Source: Bacteroidales bacterium (GTDB lineage Bacteria; Bacteroidota; Bacteroidia; Bacteroidales; Bacteroidaceae). Taken from it: 32,763 bases of DNA. Positions 1 through 7,832 of the stretch are shown here, piece after piece (within the stretch, counting starts at the first letter, position 1; each line of letters starts with the position of its first letter). Location of the stretch: positions 1 to 32,763 of the forward strand of contig SFKY01000023.1 of assembly GCA_004554665.1 (NCBI GenBank), read 5' to 3'. A program made the translations under genes and the position numbers. The notes under the pieces were generated by a model that saw nothing but the letters and a program-made list of their open reading frames with translations, was not told where the DNA came from and did not search any database.

Positions 1-10
1 CGTTAAAATT

Positions 11-36
11 ACAATCGGCGATCAGTACCCGATTGT
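11..36. other. Perfect 8-bp stem-loop at the left edge
   Basis: ACAATCGG at 11-18 pairs with CCGATTGT at 29-36 around a 10-nt loop. No clear T-run follows on either strand. It may end a gene lying left of the window, or be chance. Apart from this, the repeat at 182 and the palindromes at 395-440, I see no supported feature in 1-540; a 64-codon frame at 337-531 looks like noise. Confidence 0.3.
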
Positions 37-181
37 TAAATGTTGTTTATGCATAAATATACAAAACAAAAGACCGTACAGAGGGCAACCAAAGAAACAA
101 CATGGGCGGAGCGCTGCAAAAATCGCCGCTACCGAGGGGCCAAAAACCACCTTTACAGACGCAAACACGGCAATGAGCTGG

Positions 182-198
182 CTAAAGGCCACCTTTAG
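182..198. repeat. Dispersed hairpin motif, copy 1
   Basis: The 17-mer CTAAAGGCCACCTTTAG is a small hairpin with 7-bp arms and a CCA loop. An identical copy lies at 11843-11859, and a one-mismatch copy at 24473-24489. All three sit between genes. A looser relative (CCACCTTTA) lies at about 147-155. Function unknown. Confidence 0.6.
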
Positions 199-394
199 GT
201 CCCCAAAAGGCCTTTTTAGAGGGATGCAAAATTGCTGGAAAAAAGGGCGTAAAAAGTAAAATCTACCGAAAAACAGCTTCCGATACCCGTTTCTTGCACC
301 CTATTTCAGGGAAAACGGGACTTAAAAAGAGGGAAATTGCCTGTTTTTAGCCCCTATCTTGCACCTTTCACCCCTTTCTTCCACCGCGAAAATC

Positions 395-440
395 GCATAG
401 ATATGCAAGAATCGGCACCACCAACCTGCATATCTATGCA
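395..440. promoter_or_regulatory. Paired palindromic operator-like sites upstream of the mannosidase operon
   Basis: GCATAGATATGC (395-406) and TGCATATCTATGCA (427-440) are each near-perfect palindromes of the form TGCATA-NN-TATGCA. Their centres are 32 bp apart, close to three helical turns, and together they also form a 13-bp inverted repeat with a 19-nt loop. They lie roughly 130-160 bp upstream of the likely transcription start of the GH92 operon. A dimeric regulator binding both sites is an inference; no regulator gene for the operon is visible nearby. Confidence 0.45.
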
Positions 441-547
441 AAACCAAGCAAACACCTGCTGTTACCTTCCCCCAAAGAAGCGGCGGCAAGTACATTTTTT
501 AAGATATTTTTCATGTCCCAAGGGGTGGTAATCAGCCCGATAATTGT

Positions 548-555
548 TACCTTTG
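548..555 (+). promoter_or_regulatory. Bacteroidetes -7 promoter box for the mannosidase operon
   Basis: TACCTTTG matches the Bacteroidetes -7 consensus TAnnTTTG exactly and lies 22 bp before the ATG at 578. I see no good TTTG -33 box at the usual 19-21 bp spacing, which would fit a promoter that needs an activator. Confidence 0.6.
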
Positions 556-577
556 TAAAAACTATTAGCTATTAACG

Positions 578-2743
578 ATGAAACTATTAAAAAAAGCGTT
601 TATTTGTGCAACGGCAGTATTATGCTTAGCAGCGTGCGGGCAATCTACCTCAGACTCGCAAGACTTGACACAGTATGTTAACCCCTACATCGGCACTGGC
701 GGCCACGGCCATGTATTCCTCGGAGCCAACGTACCATTCGGCTTCGTACAGTTGGGTCCCACAGAACCTACCCGCGGATGGGACTGGTGCTCCGGTTACC
801 ACTACAGCGATTCTGTGCTCATTGGCTTCGGCCATACCCACCTCAGCGGTACGGGTATCGGCGACCTGGGTGATGTCACCCTGCTCCCGGTAGCAGCAGC
901 AGACCAGGACTCGGTGATGTTCTCGCACAGCGACGAGACAGTCACCCCGGGCTACTATGCCCTCAATCTGAAAGACCCCAATGTCAAGGTGGAGCTCACG
1001 GCCACCAAGCGCGCCGGATTCCACCGCTATACCTTCGCCGACAGCAAGGAAGCGCTCTTTAAGCTCGACCTGAAGCAGGGCATCGGCTGGGATCATGTGA
1101 AGGACTGCAGCTTCAAGCAGGAGAGTGAGACGCTCGTGACCGGCTGCCGCCTCTCGGAAGGATGGGCCAAGAGCCAACAGATATACTTCGCCGCCGAATT
1201 CTCGAAGCCTGTGAAGCAGGTGGGTGGCGACGACAGCATCAGCGTATGGCAGGTGGCCGAGGCCAGCGAGCCCGTGCTGGTAAAGGTGGGCCTCTCTGCC
1301 GTGAGCGTGGAGAACGCCAAGGAAAACCTGAAGGCAGAGATTCCCGCATGGGACTTTGACGGTACCGTGGCAGCAGCCAAGCAGGCTTGGAACGACGAGT
1401 TGGGCAAGATTCGCATCGAGACCACCGACTCCACCGAGCGCCGCATCTTCTATACGGCCATGTACCACTCCATGACCGCGCCCTCTACCTTCTCCGATGT
1501 CAACGGCGAATACCGCGGTGCCGACGGCGAGGTGCACAAGGGCGACTTTACCAACTATACCACCCTCTCGCTCTGGGATACCTACCGCGCAGCCATGCCG
1601 CTGATGACCATCATCCATCCCGAGAAGATGGCCGACATGGCCAAGACGTTTGTCAACATCTACAAGCAGCAGGGCAAACTGCCCGTATGGCATCTGGTAG
1701 GCAACGAGACCGACTGTATGGTGGGCAACCCGGGCGTAGTCGTATTGGCCGACTTGGTGCTCAAAGGTTTTGTGGAGAACAAGGAGGAGGCTTATGAGGC
1801 CCTGAAGGCTTCGGCCATGCGCGACGAGCGCGGCATAGACCTGCTCAAGAAGTATGGTTATCTGCCCTGCGACCTCGATCCCACATTCGAGACCGTGGCC
1901 AAGGGGCTGGAATATGCACTGGCCGATGCCGGTATCGCCAAGGTGGCCAAGGAACTCGGCCACGAGGACGACTACAAATATTTCAGCGAGCGCAGCCAGC
2001 TCTACCGCAAGCACTTCGACAAGGCCACCGGATTTATGCGCGGTGTCAACGCCAAGGGTGAATTCCGCGTGCCTTTCGACCCGTTTAACGCCATCCACCG
2101 TCAAGACGACTATACCGAGGGCAACGCATGGCAGTACGCATGGCTTGTACCACACGATGTGCACGGCCTGGTCAGCTGTTTCGGCAGCGAGGAGCGCTTC
2201 GTGGCCAAACTCGACTCCCTCTTCATCGTCAGCGGCGACATGGGTGCCGAGGCTTCTCCCGACATCTCTGGCCTCATCGGCCAGTATGCACATGGAAACG
2301 AGCCCAGCCACCATATAATATATATGTATAACTACGTAGGACAGCCCTGGAAGGCTGCCGACCTGCTCCGCCAGACGCTCAGCACCATGTACAAGGACGA
2401 TTTCGACGGCCTCAGCGGCAACGAAGACGTAGGTCAGATGTCGGCATGGTACATCCTCTCCAGCCTGGGACTCTATCAGGTAGAGCCCGAGGGCGGCAAG
2501 TTTGTCTTTGGATCCCCCATCTTCGACAAAGCCACACTCAATGTGGGCGGCGGCAAAACCTTCGTCATCGAGGCTGCCAACAACAGCAAGACCAACAAGT
2601 ACATCCAGAGCGTAACTCTCGACGGCAAAGAGTACACCAAGTCGTATATCGACTTCAAGGATATCCAGAAGGGCGGCAAACTGGTCTTCACAATGGGTGA
2701 CAAGCCCTCTAAGTTTGGCACACAGGAGGCTGACCGTCCCTAA
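578..2743 (+). CDS. GH92 alpha-mannosidase, lipoprotein
   Basis: A 721-residue protein of glycoside hydrolase family 92, calcium-dependent exo-alpha-mannosidases that mostly cut alpha-1,2-, 1,3- or 1,6-linked mannose from N-glycans. Family signs are the N-terminal VNPYIGTGGHGH, the HGNEPSHH motif near residue 572 and the GNEDVGQMSAWY motif near residue 614. The N-terminus is a lipoprotein signal peptide ending in LCLAACG, so the enzyme should be anchored in the outer membrane or periplasm. The length is normal for the family. It opens a four-gene operon whose intergenic gaps are each exactly 30 bp (GH92, GH125, MFS, GH130). Linkage specificity cannot be read from sequence. Confidence 0.93.
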   Translation: MKLLKKAFICATAVLCLAACGQSTSDSQDLTQYVNPYIGTGGHGHVFLGANVPFGFVQLGPTEPTRGWDWCSGYHYSDSVLIGFGHTHLSGTGIGDLGDVTLLPVAAADQDSVMFSHSDETVTPGYYALNLKDPNVKVELTATKRAGFHRYTFADSKEALFKLDLKQGIGWDHVKDCSFKQESETLVTGCRLSEGWAKSQQIYFAAEFSKPVKQVGGDDSISVWQVAEASEPVLVKVGLSAVSVENAKENLKAEIPAWDFDGTVAAAKQAWNDELGKIRIETTDSTERRIFYTAMYHSMTAPSTFSDVNGEYRGADGEVHKGDFTNYTTLSLWDTYRAAMPLMTIIHPEKMADMAKTFVNIYKQQGKLPVWHLVGNETDCMVGNPGVVVLADLVLKGFVENKEEAYEALKASAMRDERGIDLLKKYGYLPCDLDPTFETVAKGLEYALADAGIAKVAKELGHEDDYKYFSERSQLYRKHFDKATGFMRGVNAKGEFRVPFDPFNAIHRQDDYTEGNAWQYAWLVPHDVHGLVSCFGSEERFVAKLDSLFIVSGDMGAEASPDISGLIGQYAHGNEPSHHIIYMYNYVGQPWKAADLLRQTLSTMYKDDFDGLSGNEDVGQMSAWYILSSLGLYQVEPEGGKFVFGSPIFDKATLNVGGGKTFVIEAANNSKTNKYIQSVTLDGKEYTKSYIDFKDIQKGGKLVFTMGDKPSKFGTQEADRP

Positions 2744-2773
2744 AAGCCATCTACCATAAACCCTATAAAATAC

Positions 2774-4252
2774 ATGAACCTAAAGACGATAACTATAGCC
2801 GGCTGGCTGGCGCTCTCTACTACGGGAGCGTCGGCCCAGACTCCGGCCGTCCAAAAGGAATTTGGACAAGAGTACATTGAAGCGATTGCTGTAAACACCC
2901 TCTATGTATCGAAACGGCCCCAGGTGGAAGAGCGGCTGTTCCGCTCCAAGGCCATAGAGAAAAAGATCAAGGAAATCAAGAAACTGCTTAAAGACAGTCC
3001 GTATCTGGCATGGATGTTTGAAAACTGTTTCCCCAACACCCTCGATACCACCGTGCACTACGAAGAGGGCGCCGACGGCACCCCCGACACCTTTGTCTAC
3101 ACGGGCGACATCCACGCCATGTGGGGACGCGACTCCGGCGCACAGGTATGGCCGTACATCCAGTTTGCCAATGAGGACAAGGATGTGAAGAAGATGGTGA
3201 AAGGTGTCATCCTGCGCCAGTTTAAGAACATCCAGTTCGACCCCTACGCCAATGCTTTCAACCGCTATCCCAACCCCAACAGCGAATGGATGAAGGATGA
3301 CTGCGGCATGAAACCGGAACTGCACGAACGCAAGTACGAGATCGACAGCCTGTGCTACCCGTTGCGACTGGCCTACGAATACTGGAAAGTGACAGGCGAC
3401 GCAAGCATCTTCGACCAGTTGTGGATAGACGTGATCACCAACATCCTACAGACCTTCCGCGAGCAGCAGCGCAAAGACGGCCCCGGTCCGTACAAGTTTT
3501 TGCGCGTCACCGACCGCCAACTCGACACTGTCTGCAATGCCGGCTGGGGAGCTCCGGTCAAACCCGTGGGACTGATAGCCTCTGTCTTCCGTCCATCCGA
3601 CGATGCCACTACTTTCCTCTTCCTCATCCCGTCCAACTTCATGGCCGTGACCACACTCAACAAGGCTGCCGAGATACTGACCACCGTCAACCAGCGTGCA
3701 GACTTGGCCAAGCAGTGCACCGATTTGGCCAACGAGGTGAAGGAAGCCCTGCAGAAATACGCCGTACACGACCATCCCAAGTACGGCAAAATCTATGCCT
3801 TTGAGGTAGACGGCTTCGGCAACCAGCTGCTCATGGACGATGCCAATGTGCCCAGCCTGTTGGCCATGCCCTATCTGGGCGATGTAGACATCGACGACCC
3901 CATCTACCAGAACACGCGCCGCTTTGTATGGAGCGAGGACAATCCCTACTTCTTCCGGGGTAAGGCCGGCGAAGGTATCGGCGGCCCACACGTGGGCTAC
4001 GATATGGCCTGGCCCATGAGCATCATCATGCGTGCCTTTACCAGCCGCGACGACAAGGAGATTAAGGAGTGTGTGCAGATGCTCATGGACACCGATGCCA
4101 ACACGGGCGTGATCCACGAGTCGTTCGACGTGAAGGACGCTTTCCACTATTCGCGCCCTTGGTTTGCCTGGCAAAACACCCTCTTCGGCGAACTCATCCT
4201 CAAACTGGTGAACGACGGCAAAGTGGACCTGCTCAACAGCTGTCAGAAATAA
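2774..4252 (+). CDS. GH125 exo-alpha-1,6-mannosidase
   Basis: A 492-residue protein of family GH125 (formerly DUF1237), metal-independent inverting exo-alpha-1,6-mannosidases. It has the conserved HAMWGRDSGAQVWPY near residues 114-128, YEIDSLCYPLRLAYEYW near 188-204 (D191 is the likely general acid by family comparison), and HVGYDMAWPMSI near the C-terminal third. A cleavable signal peptide ending in GASA-Q predicts a periplasmic enzyme. Next to the GH92 enzyme it would remove the alpha-1,6 arm of N-glycan mannose. The catalytic residue assignment is from family knowledge, not tested here. Confidence 0.92.
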   Translation: MNLKTITIAGWLALSTTGASAQTPAVQKEFGQEYIEAIAVNTLYVSKRPQVEERLFRSKAIEKKIKEIKKLLKDSPYLAWMFENCFPNTLDTTVHYEEGADGTPDTFVYTGDIHAMWGRDSGAQVWPYIQFANEDKDVKKMVKGVILRQFKNIQFDPYANAFNRYPNPNSEWMKDDCGMKPELHERKYEIDSLCYPLRLAYEYWKVTGDASIFDQLWIDVITNILQTFREQQRKDGPGPYKFLRVTDRQLDTVCNAGWGAPVKPVGLIASVFRPSDDATTFLFLIPSNFMAVTTLNKAAEILTTVNQRADLAKQCTDLANEVKEALQKYAVHDHPKYGKIYAFEVDGFGNQLLMDDANVPSLLAMPYLGDVDIDDPIYQNTRRFVWSEDNPYFFRGKAGEGIGGPHVGYDMAWPMSIIMRAFTSRDDKEIKECVQMLMDTDANTGVIHESFDVKDAFHYSRPWFAWQNTLFGELILKLVNDGKVDLLNSCQK

Positions 4253-4282
4253 GTAACAACAAGCAATAACCAACTAACGCAA

Positions 4283-5554
4283 ATGAACAACGAGACTAAA
4301 AAGGCGGTGAGCCCCGTAGCGTGGGTGCCCACGCTCTATTTCGCAATGGGCATGCCCTTTGTGGTACTCAACATGGTCTGCACACTGATGTACAAAGGCA
4401 TGGGCGTATCAGATGCACAGATTGCATTCTGGACCTCGCTCATCATGTTGCCGTGGACGCTCAAACCGCTGTGGAGCCCATTCTTGGAGATGTATAAGAC
4501 CAAGAAGTTTTTCGTGGTGCTCACGCAGCTCCTGTCGGGTGTCATGTTTGCACTCGTGGCTGCCGCGCTCAACCTGCCTAACTTCTTCGCCGTCACCATC
4601 GCCATGCTGGCGGTCATCGCACTGAGCGGTGCCACCCACGACATTGCAGCCGACGGTACTTATATGAGTGTGCTCAGCAATGAGGAACAGGCCAAGTGGA
4701 TAGGCTGGCAAGGAGCCTTCTACAATATCGCCAAGATTGCCGCCACGGGCGGACTGGTCTATCTGGCCGGCACCTTTATCGATGCTTTCGGCGTGACCAA
4801 GGCGTGGATGGTCATCATGCTCATCATCGCCGCCATCATGGTGGTGGTAGGTGTGTACCACTTCTTCATACTTCCCACCGACGGCAAGACCGCAGCAGAG
4901 GGCAAGACGCTCTCTGAGTCGCTGGCCGAACTGTGGGCCGTGTTTGTGAAGTTTTTCCAGAAACGCCACATCTGGTACTACCTCTGTTTTATCATCCTTT
5001 ACCGCTTTGCCGAAGGTTTTGTGATGAAGATTGTGCCGCTGTTCCTGAAAGCGCCACGCGCAGAACAAGGACTGGGGCTGAGCGAGCAGGAGATTGGCCT
5101 CTGCTATGGCACTTTCGGTGCTGCCGCCTTTGTCATCGGCTCCATCCTCGCCGGCTACTATATCGCCCATCGGGGACTGCAGAAGAGCCTCTTCTCGCTG
5201 GCCATCGTCTTCAACCTACCGTTTGTGGCCTATACCTTCCTTGCCATCTACCAGCCCGAGAGCCTTTGGCTCATTGGCGGCGGTATCGTGCTCGAGTATT
5301 TCGGCTACGGCTTCGGCTTTGTGGGTCTCACCCTGTTTATGATGCAGCAGATAGCACCGGGCGAGCACCAGATGTCGCACTACGCCTTTGCCTCGGGTAT
5401 CATGAACCTTGGCGTGATGCTGCCCGGCATGATGAGTGGTGTGGTGAGCGACGCACTGGGCTACCGCAACTTCTTCATCTTCGTGCTCTTCTGCACCATT
5501 CCAGCCCTGCTCATTACATGGTTTGTGCCGTTTACATATCCTGACAAGAAATAA
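4283..5554 (+). CDS. MFS transporter of the mannose-glycan operon
   Basis: A 423-residue inner-membrane protein with about 12 hydrophobic segments, of the major facilitator superfamily and closest in look to the AmpG-like branch. It starts after a 30-bp gap without a Shine-Dalgarno sequence (A-rich CGCAAATGAAC), as is usual in Bacteroidetes. It sits between periplasmic mannosidases and a cytoplasmic GH130 phosphorylase. I therefore infer that it imports the trimmed disaccharide, probably Man-beta-1,4-GlcNAc. Substrate is inference from position only; mannose or another short mannoside is possible. Confidence 0.85.
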   Translation: MNNETKKAVSPVAWVPTLYFAMGMPFVVLNMVCTLMYKGMGVSDAQIAFWTSLIMLPWTLKPLWSPFLEMYKTKKFFVVLTQLLSGVMFALVAAALNLPNFFAVTIAMLAVIALSGATHDIAADGTYMSVLSNEEQAKWIGWQGAFYNIAKIAATGGLVYLAGTFIDAFGVTKAWMVIMLIIAAIMVVVGVYHFFILPTDGKTAAEGKTLSESLAELWAVFVKFFQKRHIWYYLCFIILYRFAEGFVMKIVPLFLKAPRAEQGLGLSEQEIGLCYGTFGAAAFVIGSILAGYYIAHRGLQKSLFSLAIVFNLPFVAYTFLAIYQPESLWLIGGGIVLEYFGYGFGFVGLTLFMMQQIAPGEHQMSHYAFASGIMNLGVMLPGMMSGVVSDALGYRNFFIFVLFCTIPALLITWFVPFTYPDKK

Positions 5555-5584
5555 CAAATACAATCTATAAATAACAAGATAACA

Positions 5585-6583
5585 ATGGGTAAATTGATTA
5601 TTCAGGGACAACCTCTTCCCAACATGCCTTGGGAAGATCGTCCACAAGACTGCAAGAATGTGATGTGGCGCTCAGAGCGCAATCCTATCATCCCCCGCGA
5701 CTTGCTCCCTACGAGCAACAGTATCTTCAACAGCGCCGTTGTTCCCTTCGGCGACGGCTATGCCGGCGTATTCCGCTGCGACGACACCAACCGCCGTATG
5801 GTGCTCCATGTGGGTTTCTCCAAAGACGGCGTGAAGTGGGACATCAACGAAGAACCATTGCGCTTCGAGTGCGACAATGCCGAGATCGGCGAGTGGGTGT
5901 ACGGCTACGACCCCCGCGTGTGCTTCATCGAAGACCGCTACTATGTAACCTGGTGCAACGGTTACCACGGCCCCACCATCGGTGTGGCATGGACACAAGA
6001 CTTCAAGACCTTCCACCAGTTGGAAAACGCCTTCCTGCCCTACAACCGCAACGGCGTGCTCTTCCCCAAAAAGATCAATGGCAACTTTGCCATGCTCTCC
6101 CGTCCGTCTGACACTGGCCACACGCCGTTTGGCGACATTTTCTACAGCGAGTCTCCCGACATGTGCTTCTGGGGAAAGCACCGTCACGTCATGTCTCCGG
6201 CTCCCTTTGAGGTGAGCGCATGGCAGTGCATGAAGATAGGTGCAGGCCCCATCCCCATCGAGACCAGCGAGGGATGGTTGCTCTTCTATCATGGTGTGCT
6301 CCGCTCCTGCAACGGCTACGTCTACAGCTTCGGTTCTGCGCTGCTCGACCTCGAACAGCCGTGGAAAGCCATCTACCGCAGCGGCCCCTACCTCATCGCA
6401 CCACGTGAGCAGTACGAGCTCACAGGCGATGTGCCCAACGTATGTTTCCCCTGTGCCGAGGTACACGACCCTGAGACAGGTCGGATAGCCGTATATTACG
6501 GTTGCGCCGACACTGTGACCGGCCTCGCATTCGGTTACATTCCCGAAATCGTGGAGTGGACACGCAAGACCAGCATCATCTGA
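5585..6583 (+). CDS. GH130 beta-mannoside phosphorylase (likely Man-GlcNAc phosphorylase)
   Basis: A 332-residue cytoplasmic enzyme (no signal peptide) of family GH130, five-bladed beta-propeller phosphorylases that split beta-mannosides with phosphate to give mannose 1-phosphate. The family GYDPRV motif is present with D109 as the likely proton donor. Basic and histidine-rich segments that fit phosphate binding also occur (RNPIIPR near residue 32). Bacteroides has a GH130 enzyme acting on Man-beta-1,4-GlcNAc of the N-glycan core. The neighbouring GH92 and GH125 genes point to the same reaction here rather than Man-Glc phosphorolysis. A terminator follows 28 bp downstream. Confidence 0.88.
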   Translation: MGKLIIQGQPLPNMPWEDRPQDCKNVMWRSERNPIIPRDLLPTSNSIFNSAVVPFGDGYAGVFRCDDTNRRMVLHVGFSKDGVKWDINEEPLRFECDNAEIGEWVYGYDPRVCFIEDRYYVTWCNGYHGPTIGVAWTQDFKTFHQLENAFLPYNRNGVLFPKKINGNFAMLSRPSDTGHTPFGDIFYSESPDMCFWGKHRHVMSPAPFEVSAWQCMKIGAGPIPIETSEGWLLFYHGVLRSCNGYVYSFGSALLDLEQPWKAIYRSGPYLIAPREQYELTGDVPNVCFPCAEVHDPETGRIAVYYGCADTVTGLAFGYIPEIVEWTRKTSII

Positions 6584-6610
6584 TAAGAATCGCATAACCC
6601 TATATGCAAG

Positions 6611-6644
6611 AAGCCTCTGTCACACATCTGTGCGGCAGAGGCTT
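6611..6644 (+). terminator. Terminator of the mannosidase operon
   Basis: AAGCCTCTG (6611-6619) pairs with CAGAGGCTT (6636-6644), a 9-bp stem followed by TTGTTATT. It lies 28 bp after the GH130 stop codon. Confidence 0.7.
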
Positions 6645-6710
6645 TGTTATTAGCAATGTAGTCCAACAGGGCAATATCACTTGCCGAGACGAGCGCTAAT
6701 CATCACACGC

Positions 6711-7550
6711 CTACTCGTCTTCCATGGTGGCGACCGGCACTTGGATGATGGAGAGCCACTTCTCGGGGTCTTCCTGGTTCCATGCGCCGTCCACATACAC
6801 CGTGCGGGGATGGCCGGTGATGCGGTAGTTGTGTTCATCGATGTAGCTGAACACCTCTACGAACGAGTCATAGAATCGCTCATACGGCCCGTAATGCTTC
6901 ATACAGAGTGCTGTGGGCACCTCGGGGAGCTGTTTGAACTGGATAAGGGCCGAGTCTGTGCCCATCTCCTCCACCTGCTCGCAGTACTCGATGTCGATAT
7001 CGGTGGGCGTGTATTCCTTGCCGTGCTCAATGGTGAAACAATAGCCGGGAGGAGGACACTTGCACCCGAGCCGCTGCATCTCTGGTCCGATGACATGGAC
7101 ACAGAGGGGTCCCAAATCGCTGTAGGTAGGGATGACACGGCGGTGTGAGGCCACGATAATGGCCGGAAGTGATTGGATAGAAATCTTCTTCATTGCTTTG
7201 ATGTTTTGGCGGGCGTTCACCATGTCGATGAGCTGACGGCGGCGGGCCACAAGTAGCTGCAACTGGCGTTCACACTCCTGAATCTTCGCTGTCAACTGGC
7301 TCACACTGGGCGTGTAATAGCCACCGGCGAAGAGACTCCTGATCTCGTCGAGCGTAAATCCCATTTCCTTCAGGTAGCGGATGGTGTTGAGCCGCTGCAT
7401 CTGTTCGATCCGATAATAGCGGTACCCTGTCCACTCGTCTACCTCGGCCGGCACGAGCAGACCCATCTGCTCGTAATGGCGGAGGGTCTTTACCGTCACC
7501 TGCATCATCTTGGAGAATGCCCCGATTTTTAACTTTACTTCATTTCTCAT
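6711..7550 (-). CDS. MerR-family regulator with GyrI-like effector domain
   Basis: A 279-residue transcription factor when started at the ATG at 7550; the frame stays open farther upstream, but 7550 gives the normal MerR start (MRNEVKLKIGAFSKMMQVTVKTLRHYEQMGLL). Residues ~7-75 are the winged HTH with the YRYYRIEQMQRLNTIRYLKEMGF signature. About 80-115 is the dimer helix, and ~120-279 is a GyrI-like/BmrR-type small-molecule-binding domain (TALCMKHYGPYERFYDSFVEV). This architecture typically senses lipophilic cations or drugs and activates by untwisting a long-spacer promoter. Such a promoter is visible upstream (7654-7684), so self-activation is likely. No separate target gene is evident. Confidence 0.88.
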   Translation of the reverse strand: MRNEVKLKIGAFSKMMQVTVKTLRHYEQMGLLVPAEVDEWTGYRYYRIEQMQRLNTIRYLKEMGFTLDEIRSLFAGGYYTPSVSQLTAKIQECERQLQLLVARRRQLIDMVNARQNIKAMKKISIQSLPAIIVASHRRVIPTYSDLGPLCVHVIGPEMQRLGCKCPPPGYCFTIEHGKEYTPTDIDIEYCEQVEEMGTDSALIQFKQLPEVPTALCMKHYGPYERFYDSFVEVFSYIDEHNYRITGHPRTVYVDGAWNQEDPEKWLSIIQVPVATMEDE

Positions 7551-7651
7551 TGTCGCGCGACTGTTGTTGGTTATCGATATCCGACGCAAAGATAGTGCAA
7601 ACCGAACGCAATAGAGCTTGCTCTGATTGCTAAGGTGCAGCCTATCTTCTG

Positions 7652-7684
7652 CAAAGATAGTCACTACCCTTAGGGACGAGTCAA
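7652..7684 (-). promoter_or_regulatory. MerR-type promoter/operator with 19-bp spacer
   Basis: On the minus strand TTGACT (7684-7679) and TATCTT (7659-7654) are separated by 19 bp. The spacer holds the palindromic core CCCTAAGGG. Long 19-bp spacers with a central dyad are the hallmark of MerR-regulated promoters. The -10 region reads TATCTTTG, also a perfect Bacteroidetes -7 box. A second TATCTTTG lies downstream at 7594-7587. Confidence 0.6.
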
Positions 7685-7742
7685 GGAAACGCCCTCTGTT
7701 TAACACTTATTTAACACTCTTACCCATCTATCATCAACCAAA

Positions 7743-7797
7743 AAGAGGCAAAGAGTACGGCAGCAGCCCATAGCCCCTGCTCGTCTCTTTGCCTCTT
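7743..7797 (-). terminator. Terminator of ettA
   Basis: A 13-bp perfect stem (AAGAGGCAAAGAG at 7743-7755, CTCTTTGCCTCTT at 7785-7797) is followed on the minus strand by a T-run. It lies 36 bp past the ettA stop codon. Confidence 0.75.
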
Positions 7798-7832
7798 CTC
7801 TTGCCTGACGGCCTTGTGTAAACGAGGTATGC

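Noticed and set aside
337..531. A 64-codon frame before the mannosidase operon.
   Set aside because: It overlaps the palindromic sites, has no promoter of its own and no recognisable composition.
650..2314. A 554-codon minus-strand frame opposite the GH92 gene.
   Set aside because: It is a His/Val/Gly-rich shadow of the GH92 codon pattern, with no domain or initiation signal.
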